Shown piece by piece: positions 1 to 9,716 of a stretch of DNA of 64,000 bases (its first letter is position 1; each line of letters starts with the position of its first letter). A model generated the notes under the pieces. It saw only the letters and a program-made list of their open reading frames with translations. It did no database searches and was not told the origin of the DNA. The DNA is from Flavobacterium ginsengisoli (GTDB lineage: Bacteria; Bacteroidota; Bacteroidia; Flavobacteriales; Flavobacteriaceae): assembly GCF_029625315.1 (NCBI RefSeq), contig NZ_CP121110.1, positions 4,244,501 to 4,308,500 of the forward strand, given 5' to 3'. A program made the position numbers and the translations under genes.

Positions 1-193
1 GATTTTCTCAAGTAAGAAATTTTAAATTGTTTTACATTTTATACCGAATGAAAGCACGAGTGTTTTTCATTGTTGTAATTGTATTTTTGAAGCTGATCGG
101 GGATTTATATAAAAAGGTTGGAATAAGATTGACTATATTTTTCGTACAAATTACTAATTTATATTCAAAAGCAAATAGCATTTTATATTTCCT

Positions 194-201
194 TATTTTT
201 G
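194..201 (+). promoter_or_regulatory. Probable -7 promoter element of the TPR gene
   Basis: TATTTTTG matches the Bacteroidota -7 consensus TAnnTTTG and lies 4 bases before the ATG at 206, so the transcript would be leaderless or nearly so. No convincing -33 TTG is seen about 20 bases upstream. The rest of bases 1-193 shows no gene I can support. Confidence 0.4.
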
Positions 202-205
202 AAAT

Positions 206-892
206 ATGAAAAAGTCGCTAATTTTCTTTTTGATTGTTCCAATGTACTGTTGGTCACAATCTAATTTTGAGAAAGCAGAGAAATTATTCCGCGCAAAAAA
301 TTACGATGAAGCTAAACTCATATTTGAATTTGTCCTTAAAACAAATCCGTCAGATATAAAGTCACTGGAATATCTTGGAGAAATAGAAGCACATCAAAAA
401 TCTTGGGTAAAAGGTGCGGAATATTTTAAAAAACTAAAAGAATTGAAACCCACAGTGGCAGATTATTTTTTTAAATACGGAGGATGTTTGGCGATGCATG
501 CTGTAGAAGTGAATAAAATTAAAGCATTTTCTATGGTGGGCGATATGAAAGAAGCTTTTGAGAAAGCCATCGAGCTTAATCCAAAACATGTTCAGGCGCG
601 TTGGGCATTGATTGAAATTTATTTACAATTGCCTGGAATTTTAGGCGGAAGCGAATCAAAAGCAATTGCATATTCTAACGAATTAGCACAGTTTTCTCCA
701 ATTGATGGCTATCTGTCAAGAGGAAGAATTGAAGAGTATTTTAAAAGATATGATCTTGCCGAAAAAAATTATAAGAAAGCACATGAAATTGGCAATTCAA
801 AAGTCACATTTCAAAAATTATATAATTTATATTTGAACAAACTAAAAGACACAAAAAAAGCGCAGGATTTAAAACGAAAATTCGAAGCATAA
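206..892 (+). CDS. Secreted tetratricopeptide-repeat protein
   Basis: A 228-residue protein with an N-terminal signal peptide (MKKSLIFFLIVPMYCWSQ, cleavage probably after SQ), so it should be periplasmic. Two to four degenerate TPR units follow: residues about 20-55 (NFEKAEKLFRAKNYDEAKLIF), about 55-90, about 110-135 (AFEKAIELNPKHVQARWALI) and about 175-200 (YDLAEKNYKKAHEIG). TPR arrays hold partner proteins; no enzymatic motif is visible. It lies 14 bases before mpl and is probably cotranscribed with it. The partner is unknown. Confidence 0.8.
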   Translation: MKKSLIFFLIVPMYCWSQSNFEKAEKLFRAKNYDEAKLIFEFVLKTNPSDIKSLEYLGEIEAHQKSWVKGAEYFKKLKELKPTVADYFFKYGGCLAMHAVEVNKIKAFSMVGDMKEAFEKAIELNPKHVQARWALIEIYLQLPGILGGSESKAIAYSNELAQFSPIDGYLSRGRIEEYFKRYDLAEKNYKKAHEIGNSKVTFQKLYNLYLNKLKDTKKAQDLKRKFEA

Positions 893-906
893 AATAAAGA
901 TTCTAA

Positions 907-2262
907 ATGAAAACACATTTCATTGCCATTGGCGGAAGCGCAATGCACAATTTAGCATTAGCATTGCATAACAAAGGATATCAGGTTACAGGAAGTGACG
1001 ATGCTATTTTTGAACCTTCAAAATCAAGATTAGAAAAGAAAGGAATTCTTCCTGCTGAATTGGGTTGGTTTCCAGAAAAAATCACTTCAGATATTGATGC
1101 TATTATTCTTGGAATGCATGCTAAAGCGGATAATCCTGAATTATTAAAAGCACAGGAATTAGGTTTAAAGATTTATTCGTATCCTGAGTTTTTATACGAA
1201 CAATCTAAAAATAAAACTCGTGTTGTAATAGGTGGTTCTCATGGAAAAACTACGATAACTTCTATGATTCTTCATGTAATGCATTATCACAACATTGCAG
1301 TCGATTATATGGTAGGAGCACAGTTGGAAGGTTTTGATACGATGGTTCATTTGACTGAAGAAAATGATTTTGTGGTTTTAGAAGGCGATGAATATTTATC
1401 TTCTCCAATTGACAGACGTCCGAAATTTCATTTATATCAACCAAACATTGCTTTAATTTCTGGAATAGCTTGGGATCATATTAATGTTTTTCCAACGTAT
1501 GAAAACTATGTGGAGCAATTTGAAATTTTCATTGAAAAAATTACAAATGGCGGAATTTTAGTTTATAACGAAAATGATCCAGAAGTAAAACGTGTTGCCG
1601 AAGCGACAACAAATCCGATTCGAAAAATTGCTTATTCGACTCCAGAATATTCGGTAAATGATGGAGTAACTTTATTAAAAACTCCAGAAGGCGATATGCC
1701 AATTGAAGTTTTTGGCGCACACAATTTAAATAATTTGGCAGGAGCAAAATGGATCTGTCAAAATATGGGGGTTGATGAGGCCGATTTCTACGAAGCGATT
1801 GCTAGCTTTAAAGGTGCTTCTAAACGTTTAGAGAAAATTGCTGAAGGAAAAGGAAAAGTGGCTTACAAAGATTTTGCGCATTCGCCAAGTAAAGTGGCCG
1901 CAACAACAAAAGCGGTAAAAGAGCAGTATCCTAATAGAACTCTAGTTGCTTGTTTAGAATTGCATACTTATAGTAGTTTAAATGCTGAGTTTTTAAAAGA
2001 ATATGAAGGTGCTTTAGAATATGCTGATGTTGCAGTTGTTTTCTATTCTCCAGATGCGGTTAAAATTAAGCGACTAGAAGAAGTTACTTACGAGCAAATT
2101 GCTACGGCATTCAATAGAAAAGATTTAATTATTTATACCAATCCAACTGAGTTTAAAGAATATTTGTTCAATTTAAATTTAGAAAATTCTGCACTTTTAT
2201 TAATGAGTTCAGGAAATTACGGAGGTTTAAATTTTGATGATGTAAAAGGTTTGATTAATTAG
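907..2262 (+). CDS. mpl: Mur ligase family protein, Mpl-type (UDP-MurNAc : tripeptide ligase)
   Basis: A 451-residue Mur ligase. Domain 1 has the nucleotide-binding start HFIAIGGSAMHNLA and TGSD. The ATP P-loop GGSHGKTT is at residues 109-116, and a central GDEYLSSPIDRR with WDHINVF follows, as in Mpl rather than MurC. By family knowledge Mpl joins recycled L-Ala-gamma-D-Glu-meso-DAP to UDP-MurNAc in the cytoplasm, a cell-wall recycling step. Full length for the family and intact. Assignment to Mpl over MurC rests on the DEYxxxxxDRRxKF pattern. A hairpin terminator follows. Confidence 0.85.
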   Translation: MKTHFIAIGGSAMHNLALALHNKGYQVTGSDDAIFEPSKSRLEKKGILPAELGWFPEKITSDIDAIILGMHAKADNPELLKAQELGLKIYSYPEFLYEQSKNKTRVVIGGSHGKTTITSMILHVMHYHNIAVDYMVGAQLEGFDTMVHLTEENDFVVLEGDEYLSSPIDRRPKFHLYQPNIALISGIAWDHINVFPTYENYVEQFEIFIEKITNGGILVYNENDPEVKRVAEATTNPIRKIAYSTPEYSVNDGVTLLKTPEGDMPIEVFGAHNLNNLAGAKWICQNMGVDEADFYEAIASFKGASKRLEKIAEGKGKVAYKDFAHSPSKVAATTKAVKEQYPNRTLVACLELHTYSSLNAEFLKEYEGALEYADVAVVFYSPDAVKIKRLEEVTYEQIATAFNRKDLIIYTNPTEFKEYLFNLNLENSALLLMSSGNYGGLNFDDVKGLIN

Positions 2263-2287
2263 AAATTAGTCAATTTGAAAATTAGAT

Positions 2288-2324
2288 AATGTGCCAATGC
2301 TTTTGTAGTTGGCACATTTTTTTT
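2288..2324 (+). terminator. Intrinsic terminator after mpl
   Basis: Stem AATGTGCCAA / TTGGCACATT with an 11-base loop is followed by a run of T to 2324. It separates mpl from the convergent DUF1287 gene. Confidence 0.8.
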
Positions 2325-2335
2325 AGTCTAATTAT

Positions 2336-2966
2336 CTAATTAGAATTTTCATATTTAAAATGTCCAACAATTTTGTATTCAAATAAACAATCTTCTAAAA
2401 CTTGTCCGCCGCCGACGTTATGAACAATTAAATTACGTTTTCCGTCAGCTGATTTTTTATTAGTTACAATTCCAATATGCGGAAGTTTATCATTAATCAT
2501 CCAAGTTACTAATTCTCCAGTTTTGTAATCTTTTGCGTTTTGAGTTACAGGTAATTTGGTTCCTTTTCTTTCAAAAAACACCTCTAGGTTCGGGACTCTT
2601 CTATGATCAATATTGGTATCGGTTTTTGTCATTCCCCATTTTTTTAAATTTGGATAAAGAGAAAAATTTTCAACCATATCTTGATGAACTTCTTTTTGTA
2701 AATCGATATTTAGAACTCGATACGATCGTATTATAACATCTGTGCAAACTCCCTTGTTTTTTGGAACATCGCCATTTGGGTAATCAATTTTGAAATAAGC
2801 AGGATCGTAATCAATCGAGGGATCAATTATTGAAATTGCGGCTTGAGATAATTTTTCGGCAAAAGTTTTAGGTTCGGTATAATTTGAAACAGTCTGCGCT
2901 TTTGTTTTCTTTTTGGTGGCATGATAGAAAAAATAATAAAATAAAGCAGGAGATTAATGGTTTCAT
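2336..2966 (-). CDS. DUF1287-family lipoprotein (frameshifted in this sequence)
   Basis: Starting at 2966, frame one gives a lipoprotein signal, MKPLISCFILLFFLSC followed by HQKENK, with lipobox LFFLSC. The next frame then carries the conserved DUF1287 body: IDYDPAYFKIDYPNGDVP, GVCTDVIIRSYR, then NIDHRRVPNLEVFF and a C-terminal PHIGIV and HNVGGG. The two parts are one base out of register somewhere around 2895-2930, so the intact gene should code for about 209 residues. DUF1287 proteins are secreted and of unknown function; the Cys-His arrangement resembles NlpC/P60-like peptidases, but that is inference. Only the last 113 residues are an open frame here. Confidence 0.7.
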
Positions 2967-3072
2967 TTTCAGATAATTTAGTTTTTAAAGATACTAAAAT
3001 TTAAGAACGGTTAATAATATTTGAAAGATTTTTCTTCTTTTTTAAATATCTTCGCTTCTTAAAATTATTATT

Positions 3073-3762
3073 ATGGAAGGAGGGCATTTCGCTATAAAAA
3101 ATTGGTCTGATGATGATAAACCGCGCGAAAAATTAATGCTCAAAGGAAAAGATGCTTTAAGTGATGCTGAATTAATGGCTATCTTAATTGGTTCTGGAAG
3201 CCGTAATGAATCTGCTGTCGCTTTAAGTAAGCGAATTTTAGCTACAGCCAAAAATCTAACTGCTTTAGGAAAAATGACAATTTCTCAATTAATGCAATTT
3301 AAAGGTATTGGCGAAGCAAAAGCTGTTTCAATTGTTTCTGCTTTAGAGTTGGGTAGGAGGCAACGTATAGAAGATGTTGCGAAACCAAAAAAAATAACTT
3401 CAAGTAAAGCTGTTTTTGATATTATGCAACCCATTATTGGAGAACTTCCGCATGAAGAATTTTGGGTGCTTTTTCTTAATAATTCAAACAAAGTGATTTC
3501 TAAATCCCAATTAAGTAAAGGAGGTATTGCTGGAACAGTTGTAGATATACGATTGGTTTTTAAATTAGCACTAGAGAATGGCGCTACAGCCTTGATTTTG
3601 TGTCATAATCATCCTTCGGGTAGTTTAGTTCCAAGTGATGCCGACAAACAAATTACTAAGAAAATTAAAACAGCAGGAGATATATTAGATGTTAAAGTTT
3701 TAGATCATGTTATTATTACTGAATCAAAATATTATAGTTTTGTAGATGAAGGAATTTTTTAA
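3073..3762 (+). CDS. radC: RadC family JAB/MPN-domain protein
   Basis: A 229-residue protein. Residues 1-100 form the N-terminal helix-hairpin-helix region (PREKLMLKGKDALSDAELMA, then QFKGIGEAKA). A JAB/MPN metal-binding domain follows with HNHPSG (His178, His180) and Asp191 in the SxxD position. RadC was once linked to DNA repair; its actual biochemical role is unclear. Length is normal. The next gene begins 3 bases after its stop, indicating an operon of radC, the HAD phosphatase and the secreted protein. Confidence 0.92.
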   Translation: MEGGHFAIKNWSDDDKPREKLMLKGKDALSDAELMAILIGSGSRNESAVALSKRILATAKNLTALGKMTISQLMQFKGIGEAKAVSIVSALELGRRQRIEDVAKPKKITSSKAVFDIMQPIIGELPHEEFWVLFLNNSNKVISKSQLSKGGIAGTVVDIRLVFKLALENGATALILCHNHPSGSLVPSDADKQITKKIKTAGDILDVKVLDHVIITESKYYSFVDEGIF

Positions 3763-3765
3763 TAC

Positions 3766-4452
3766 ATGAACACCAATATTACCGACATCTTTTTTGATTT
3801 AGATCATACGCTTTGGGATTTTGATAAAAACTCAGAAATGGCTTTTGATCGTATTTTTAAAAATAAGTACCAAGAAATCGCAACTCAAGATTTTATTAAA
3901 GAATATATTCCGATCAATCAAGAATGTTGGAGATTGTATCAGAATGACAAAATTACGCATCAGGAATTGCGTTATAATCGTTTGAAGTTATCCTTTGATG
4001 CTTTGAATTATGTAGTTTCAGATGAGAATATTCTGGAAATTGCAAATGATTATATTGAGTTTCTTACTGATAACAATTATCTTTTTGATGGAGCGATTGA
4101 GGTTTTGGAATATTTGAAACCAAAATATAAACTTCACATCATCACAAATGGATTTGCTCAAGTTCAAGAAAAGAAAATTAATAATGCTGCGCTTGGCAAT
4201 TATTTCAGTACAATCACAAATTCAGAATTAGCAGGTGTTAAAAAACCAAATAGTATTATATTTGATTATGCATTAAAATTGGCAAAAACTTCAAAAGAAA
4301 ACAGCATTATGATCGGAGACGATTTTGAAGCAGATGTAAATGGAGCGTTGAATGCTGGTTTGGATGCTATTTTCTTTAATGAGAAAAAATTAGATATTTC
4401 GGGAAATTATAAACAAATTAACCATTTATTAGAACTAAAAAACTATTTATAA
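3766..4452 (+). CDS. YjjG-type HAD family hydrolase
   Basis: A 228-residue haloacid dehalogenase-like phosphatase. Motif I is FFDLDHTLWDF with nucleophile Asp11 and Asp13. Motif II is the Thr in IITNGF. Lys in GVKKPNS and motif IV GDDFEADVNGA complete the active site. The Trp-Asp-Phe after motif I is typical of YjjG, a nucleoside monophosphate phosphatase for non-canonical pyrimidines. The substrate here is inferred from family only. It sits between radC and a secreted protein with 2-3 base gaps. Confidence 0.85.
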   Translation: MNTNITDIFFDLDHTLWDFDKNSEMAFDRIFKNKYQEIATQDFIKEYIPINQECWRLYQNDKITHQELRYNRLKLSFDALNYVVSDENILEIANDYIEFLTDNNYLFDGAIEVLEYLKPKYKLHIITNGFAQVQEKKINNAALGNYFSTITNSELAGVKKPNSIIFDYALKLAKTSKENSIMIGDDFEADVNGALNAGLDAIFFNEKKLDISGNYKQINHLLELKNYL

Positions 4453-4454
4453 TT

Positions 4455-5246
4455 ATGAAAATTAAAATTTTACTTACTGCTCTTTTATGTTCAGTTGTTG
4501 GATTTGCGCAGTCTGTTAATGATTACAGGGCTGTAATTGTACCTCTAAGATATGATTTTATAAAAACAGATAATCAATATCGTTTGGCTACATTAACCAA
4601 ATCAAATTTATTAAAAGGAGGTTTTGAAGCTTATTATACAAACGAGCAATTACCAGATGGACTTACAGATCGTTGTCAGGTTTTATATATAGATGTGAAA
4701 AAAGACAATGCTTTTTTGGTCACTAAACTTTTTATTGAATTAAAAGATTGTTACGGACAAGTGGTTTACACTTCTGAAGTGGGTAAAAGTAAGGAGAAAG
4801 AATATGAAGTTGCCTATAAAGAAGCGCTAGATAACGCTTTTAAATCGATTTATGGATTGCACTATAAATACAGCGGCAAGTCTGTAGTGCCATCTAGAAC
4901 TGTTGTGGCACAGAAAAATACTGCCGAAACTTTGGCGGCTGCGACAGTTGCTCCTGCAGCAGCTGCAGTAAAAGTAGCGCAAACAAATCCAGTAGCAGCG
5001 ACTGTTTCGCCAGATTTAAAAGATCCTAATTTATTATATGCTCAACCAACAGAATCTGGTTATCAATTAATAGATAAAACTCCAAAAGTAGTTATGAAGC
5101 TTCTTAAGACTTCTCAAGCAAATGTTTACATCGCGATAAAAGATAATGTTCAAGGTTCTTTGATTTTGAAAGAAGACGGACAATGGTATTTTGAGTCTTA
5201 TCAGAATGACAAATTAGTTTCAGAAAAAATTGTAGTTAAATTCTAA
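4455..5246 (+). CDS. Secreted protein of unknown function
   Basis: A 263-residue protein with a clear signal peptide (MKIKILLTALLCSVVGFAQ). Residues about 20-135 form a compact domain starting NDYRAVIVPLRYDF, then comes an alanine-rich linker at about 155-185 (NTAETLAAATVAPAAAAVKVA). A C-terminal domain from about 200 contains VVMKLLKTSQANVYIAIKDN. I do not recognise a named family. It probably belongs to a two-domain Bacteroidota periplasmic or outer-membrane-associated group. It is translationally close to the HAD gene. The linker contains several intact GCAGC/GCTGC motifs, so not every such site is disrupted in this sequence. Confidence 0.7.
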   Translation: MKIKILLTALLCSVVGFAQSVNDYRAVIVPLRYDFIKTDNQYRLATLTKSNLLKGGFEAYYTNEQLPDGLTDRCQVLYIDVKKDNAFLVTKLFIELKDCYGQVVYTSEVGKSKEKEYEVAYKEALDNAFKSIYGLHYKYSGKSVVPSRTVVAQKNTAETLAAATVAPAAAAVKVAQTNPVAATVSPDLKDPNLLYAQPTESGYQLIDKTPKVVMKLLKTSQANVYIAIKDNVQGSLILKEDGQWYFESYQNDKLVSEKIVVKF

Positions 5247-5252
5247 ATACAA

Positions 5253-5274
5253 AATACGGTTTAATAGCCGTATT
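5253..5274. terminator. Possible bidirectional hairpin between convergent genes
   Basis: AATACGG / CCGTATT inverted repeat with an 8-base loop lies at the convergent ends of the secreted-protein gene and rarA, and overlaps the rarA stop region. The T tract is weak. Confidence 0.3.
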
Positions 5275-6538
5275 TATCTTTCCAACGGTTCTTTAGAAAT
5301 TCGCGGGTACTATTCTCTCTAGAATTGTTTCCAGGATTGTAAAGAACCGTTTCTTTTATAGCATCTGGTAAAAATTCTTGTTCTGCAAAATTATTGGCAT
5401 AATCGTGAGAATATTTATATTCGTCTCCATAACCTAATTCCTTCATTAATTTGGTTGGAGCATTTCGTAAATGAATAGGAACAGGCAAATCGCCAGTTTG
5501 CTTTACTAACTGTTGAGCATTGCCAATTGCCATATAAGAAGCATTGCTTTTTGGCGAAGTAGCCAAATAAATAGCACACTGACTTAATATGATTCGGCTT
5601 TCTGGATATCCGATTGTTGTAACAGCCTGAAAAGTATTATTAGCCATTATCAGTGCAGTTGGATTAGCATTACCAATATCTTCGCTTGCTAGAATTAGCA
5701 TTCTTCTAGCAATAAATTTTACTTCTTCGCCGCCTTCAATCATTCTGGCCAACCAATAAACGGCTCCATTAGGATCACTGCCTCGTATAGATTTAATAAA
5801 GGCAGAAACGATATCGTAATGTTGTTCGCCAGTTTTATCATAAAGAACCGTGTTTTGTTGTACAAGTTCAAAAACGCGATCGTTAGTAATTGTAATTTCA
5901 TCACCAGCAGAAGCATTAATGACGAGTTCAAATACATTTAAGAGTTTTCTTCCGTCACCACCAGAAATACGCAATAATGCTTCTGTTTCTTTTAAATTTA
6001 TTTTTTTTGTCAATAAATAGGCATCAGTTTTCATTGCACGCTGCAAAAGAGCTTCTAAATCGGCTTTTGTAAAAGCATTTAGTATATAAACTTGACAACG
6101 TGACAATAATGCAGGAATTACTTCAAAACTGGGGTTTTCGGTTGTAGCACCGACCAATGTTATCCAACCTTTCTCGACAGCGACTAAAAGTGAATCTTGT
6201 TGTGATTTACTAAACCTGTGGATCTCGTCTATAAATAGAATCGGATTTTTAGCCGTAAAAAGTCCGCCACTTTGTTTTGCTTTTTCAATAACATCGCGAA
6301 TATCTTTTACACCAGAATTTATGGCACTTAGAATATAAAACGGTCTCTTTGATTCTTGCGCAATAATTTGTGCCAAAGTTGTTTTTCCTGTTCCTGGAGG
6401 TCCCCAGAAAATCAATGAAGGAATTATCCCTTTTGAAATTTGCTGTGTTAAAGAACCGGTTGGACCAACCAAATGTTGTTGGCTTATATAATCTTCTAAT
6501 TTTTGCGGACGAATACGCTCTGCTAAAGGTGCTTCCAT
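5261..6538 (-). CDS. rarA: Replication-associated recombination protein A (RarA/MgsA)
   Basis: A 425-residue AAA+ ATPase. N-terminal MEAPLAERIRPQKLEDYISQ is the RarA signature. Walker A GPPGTGKTT is at residues 46-54, Walker B LFIDEIHR at 101-108, sensor GATTENPSFE after that, and the C-terminal MgsA region has RGSDPNGAVYWLARM and the SEDIGNA motif. RarA acts at stalled replication forks as a tetrameric clamp-loader-like ATPase. Full length. A -7 promoter element ends 4 bases before its ATG. Confidence 0.95.
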   Translation of the reverse strand: MEAPLAERIRPQKLEDYISQQHLVGPTGSLTQQISKGIIPSLIFWGPPGTGKTTLAQIIAQESKRPFYILSAINSGVKDIRDVIEKAKQSGGLFTAKNPILFIDEIHRFSKSQQDSLLVAVEKGWITLVGATTENPSFEVIPALLSRCQVYILNAFTKADLEALLQRAMKTDAYLLTKKINLKETEALLRISGGDGRKLLNVFELVINASAGDEITITNDRVFELVQQNTVLYDKTGEQHYDIVSAFIKSIRGSDPNGAVYWLARMIEGGEEVKFIARRMLILASEDIGNANPTALIMANNTFQAVTTIGYPESRIILSQCAIYLATSPKSNASYMAIGNAQQLVKQTGDLPVPIHLRNAPTKLMKELGYGDEYKYSHDYANNFAEQEFLPDAIKETVLYNPGNNSRENSTREFLKNRWKDKYGY

Positions 6539-6542
6539 ATTA

Positions 6543-6550
6543 CAAAATTA
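6543..6550 (-). promoter_or_regulatory. Probable -7 promoter element of rarA
   Basis: On the minus strand TAATTTTG matches TAnnTTTG and ends 4 bases before the rarA ATG, suggesting a leaderless transcript. No well-spaced -33 element is visible. Confidence 0.4.
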
Positions 6551-6711
6551 CTATTTTAAGATTTAAATTTCATTCATTCAAAAGTTAAAACAGTTCATGG
6601 AGAGATCGATTGTTCTGATTTGAGACAATTCTTTATCTTGGTATGACAAAATATCAGTAAATTATTTTTGGATAGTTTTTTGAGTTCTGTTAGATGTTAT
6701 TTTCTAAAAAT

Positions 6712-7479
6712 ATGAGCGACACTAATTTTAAGTTTTCAAATTCGGTTATTGGACTTCCATTGTTTTTTGTCCTTTTTTTATGGATAATATATTGGCTTCA
6801 GATTCGCTTTGATTTTGATTTTTACCGATTCGGAATTTACCCTCGCGATTTTATTGGACTGCGAGGTGTTTTCTTCAGTCCATTTATTCATGAAAATTTA
6901 GATCATTTATACAATAATAGTATTCCGCTTGTAATACTATTGGCGGCAATGCAGTTTTTTTATCCAAAACAAACTTTTGGAGTTATAAGTTATGGAATAA
7001 TATTTTCAGGATTGATTACTTGGGTAGTAGGAAGAGAGAATTTTCATATTGGGGCAAGCGGATTAATTTATGTTTTGGTTAGTTTTATTTTTTTTAAAGG
7101 TATTCAGACTAAATATTATAGATTGGTTGCATTATCCTTAACTGTGATTTTGCTTTATGGCGGAATGATATGGTATGTTTTTCCCGATGTTGATCAATCT
7201 ATTTCTTGGGAAGGGCATTTAGCAGGACTTATTACGGGTTTTGTTTTGACTTTATTTTACAAAGCGCCCGAATATGCAAAACCAATTGTTTACGATTGGC
7301 AACGTCCAGATTTTGATCCAAGCCTTGATCCTTTCATGAAACATTTTGATGAAAACGGAAATTTCGTTACTTTTTCTCATGAAAACGAAGAAGAACAAAT
7401 TCAGTATTTTTCGTCAAGCCATCCTGTAAATTATATAGTAATTAAAAAAGCTGATCAAGAAGAAGAAACTGGCCAGTAA
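6712..7479 (+). CDS. Rhomboid family intramembrane serine protease
   Basis: Six hydrophobic segments and the rhomboid catalytic pair: Ser in HIGASGLIYV (Ser116 counted from this start) and His in WEGHLAGLITG. The motif HENLDHLYNN before the second segment fits the rhomboid L1-loop region. The protease cleaves substrates inside the inner membrane. About 255 residues with a soluble acidic tail after about residue 200. The frame is open from an ATG at 6694, but the ATG at 6712 (MSDTNFKF) looks the more natural start. Confidence 0.88.
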   Translation: MSDTNFKFSNSVIGLPLFFVLFLWIIYWLQIRFDFDFYRFGIYPRDFIGLRGVFFSPFIHENLDHLYNNSIPLVILLAAMQFFYPKQTFGVISYGIIFSGLITWVVGRENFHIGASGLIYVLVSFIFFKGIQTKYYRLVALSLTVILLYGGMIWYVFPDVDQSISWEGHLAGLITGFVLTLFYKAPEYAKPIVYDWQRPDFDPSLDPFMKHFDENGNFVTFSHENEEEQIQYFSSSHPVNYIVIKKADQEEETGQ

Positions 7480-7536
7480 TTTTCTTTGAAATAAAAAGAG
7501 TAAATTTGTTAAACTAACAATTTAATTTTGAGCATT

Positions 7537-8041
7537 ATGGAAATGAAGATTGTCGTTTTATTTTTGTTTTTTGTTTTTAATGCGAAAGGCGTTGCTCAAT
7601 GTGAAATAAAAAATAGGGTGCAGGCAGATGGGAGTATGATCTACTATTTTGAGCCAGCAGACTTTTTACACTACAAAATCAAAATCGTTGAAAATTAATA
7701 TTGTTACAGACAAAGAACATTATTTCGTAGCACTGCAGCCCACGCCTTTTCCTGATAAGAAAGAAGGGAAAAAAATTAAGGACGATTTAATAATTCTTCT
7801 AGCAGATAACAAAACATATAAGCTAGCACATTACGATACTCAATATCGACGTAACGATTCTATAATGCAGGTACTTTATTTGATTGACGATAAAGATCTC
7901 GATGCATTTTCTAATTACGAAGCTGTAAGTGCAGATATCAATATGCAGGGAACTGAATTTGTGCGAAGCTATAATTTTAAGCTTCATAAAAATGCTATTG
8001 TTGAACAGCTTAAATGCTTTTTGAAGAAAGAAGAAAACTAA
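7537..8041 (+). CDS. Small secreted protein of unknown function (frameshifted)
   Basis: The ATG at 7537 opens MEMKIVVLFLFFVFNAKGVAQ, a signal peptide, and continues to IYYFEPA. The remainder (FYTTKSKSLKINIV to the C-terminal LKKEEN) is in the next frame. Removing one A at 7661, inside GCAG[A]CT, restores a continuous 167-residue protein reading EPAAFYTTKSK. Without that correction only a 130-residue fragment from a TTG codon is open. No family recognised; it lies convergent to the DUF2490 gene with 2 bases between them. Confidence 0.6.
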
Positions 8042-8043
8042 TT

Positions 8044-8848
8044 TTATTCTTCGTCTTTTACTTCAGGATGTTTTTTGGCTTCAATTTTCTTTTTAAGGTT
8101 TCGAAAAAAATTATTGAAACTTATAGTAAGCGAAGCGGCGTTGGTTGTTTGGTTTCCATTATTTCTTGGAAGATATTCGTTGCAATACGTTAATTCAACC
8201 TGAAAATCATCTGTAAATAAATAACCAGCACCAATATTGAATCGATTTCGATCAAAAAAACTTTCTCCAGTAACATTTGCTCCAGATTTAAAATAAAGTT
8301 CATCTGATGCAATCGCATATACGACTCCGCTTCTTAAAAATTTACTGTTAATGGGCTGTATATATTTAATCTGTTGTCGATATCTAAAAACGTTTTCATA
8401 TTGATCATCATCATTTTTAATATGACGATATTCAGTACGCATTCTTGTACTTAAAGTGTAGCCTGTTTTGTGAAAATAATAAATGCCTTGAAGAGCAAAG
8501 CGCCATTCGGGAGATTCGAACTGACCAATTTCGGGAACATCTCTATTGCTGAAATAGGCAACAAAGGCGGAGAGTTTCCATCTGGGAGAAAAGTAATAAT
8601 GTCCCCAACCTCTAATGGATCTTTGAATAGTGTTTTCGAATAAATTTGGAGATGATTCGGAACTGCTATAAGCTGCAGACAAAATCAATTTCGGTTGCCC
8701 ACTTTTTGCTTAAAGTCTGATTGAACTGTAATTCATTCCAAAACTGATTATACGTAGTATTTTGTCCGTAGCTGTTTGTAATTAATAGAATTACAAACAG
8801 GCATCGGAATATTGTAATTTTTGATTTTGAATTAGATTTTGAAAGCAT
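8044..8848 (-). CDS. DUF2490 family outer-membrane protein (frameshifted)
   Basis: Begins MLSKSNSKSKITIFRCLFVILLITNSYGQ, a signal peptide, then the DUF2490 opening NQFWNELQFNQTLSKKWATEIDF. After one extra base at 8679 the second frame gives AAYSSSESSPNLFENTIQRSIRG and the rest of a beta-strand-rich protein (RTEYRHI, RYRQQIKY, FNIGAGYLF). Corrected length is 267 residues. DUF2490 proteins are predicted outer-membrane beta-barrels of unknown role. On the + strand the extra base turns GCAGC into GCAGAC. Confidence 0.72.
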
Positions 8849-8901
8849 TAATTAAAGGTATTTAATTATTTCATTCGCATCTTAATCTCTCAATGTATTT
8901 T

Positions 8902-9637
8902 TTAGATTCTTTGTCTAACAGCTTCGTATAGAAAAGCACCACAGGCAACAGAGACATTTAAGGATCCTATTGAGCCGAACATTGGTAGCTTGGCCTTTTC
9001 GTCTACTATTTTTAAAACAGAAGGATTTATTCCTCGGTCTTCAGATCCCATAATAATGGCTAATGGTTCTGATAATGATATGTCATATATGTTTTGATCT
9101 GTTTTTTCAGTTGCTCGCTACTGTTTTAATTCCAGAACCTTGCAAATAGAAGATAGCATCTTTTATATGTTCAACTTTGCAGATAGGCACATTGAATACA
9201 GCTCCAGCTGAAGTTTTAACAGTATCACCGTTTACAGGAGCTGAACCTGCTTTTTGTATAATGATTCCATTAACTCCAGTACATTCTGCTGTTCTAATAA
9301 TAGCGCCAAAATTTCTAGCATCTGATATTTGATCTAATATTAGAAAAAGAGGCTTGCTGCCAGACTCAATTGTAGATTCTACTAAATGCTCTAAATCAAT
9401 AAAACCAATAGGAGAGATGGTTGCTACTGCACCTTGGTGATTATTTGGTGTAAGACGATTTAATTTTTCTACAGGAACATAAGAGAAGTTTACGTTTGCA
9501 CGTTTCATTACCTTCATTAAATCTTTCATAAGTTCACCAGAAATGTCTTTCTGAATGAAAACTTTATCCACTTCTTTTCCTGCTTGAATCGCTTCTATGA
9601 TGGCTCTAATGCCAAATATTTGATGTTCTTTTTCCAT
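8902..9637 (-). CDS. rlmB: 23S rRNA (guanosine-2'-O-)-methyltransferase RlmB (frameshifted)
   Basis: SpoU/TrmH-family methyltransferase. From the ATG at 9637: MEKEHQIFGIRAIIEAI, substrate-binding region, then SPOUT motifs LDQISDARNFGAIIRTAE and, after the frameshift, IIMGSEDRGINPSIL and SIGSLNVSVACGAFLYE. It methylates a guanosine in the 23S rRNA peptidyl-transferase region. An extra C at about 9115 (GCTGC read as GCTCGC) splits it; corrected length is 244 residues. The upstream start at 9676 (MVFFYINITY) would run through the promoter and was rejected. Confidence 0.9.
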
Positions 9638-9641
9638 TGGA

Positions 9642-9649
9642 CAAATATA
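9642..9649 (-). promoter_or_regulatory. Probable -7 promoter element of rlmB
   Basis: TATATTTG on the minus strand, 4 bases before the rlmB ATG and just downstream of the Sus-operon terminator. This supports independent, leaderless transcription of rlmB. Confidence 0.5.
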
Positions 9650-9663
9650 GGTAATGTTTATAT

Positions 9664-9693
9664 AAAAAAAAACCATCCCAATTTGGGATGGTT
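9664..9693 (-). terminator. Intrinsic terminator of the SusC-SusD-SusE operon
   Basis: On the minus strand AACCATCCCAA / TTGGGATGGTT forms a stem followed by a T tract. It lies 24 bases after the last gene of the operon. Confidence 0.85.
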
Positions 9694-9716
9694 TAGTTTC
9701 ATTGTTAAAAGAAGAA

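Noticed and set aside
27..209. 60-residue hydrophobic open frame at the left edge
   Set aside because: No family resemblance, a composition expected from AT-rich noncoding DNA, and it overlaps the TPR promoter and start.
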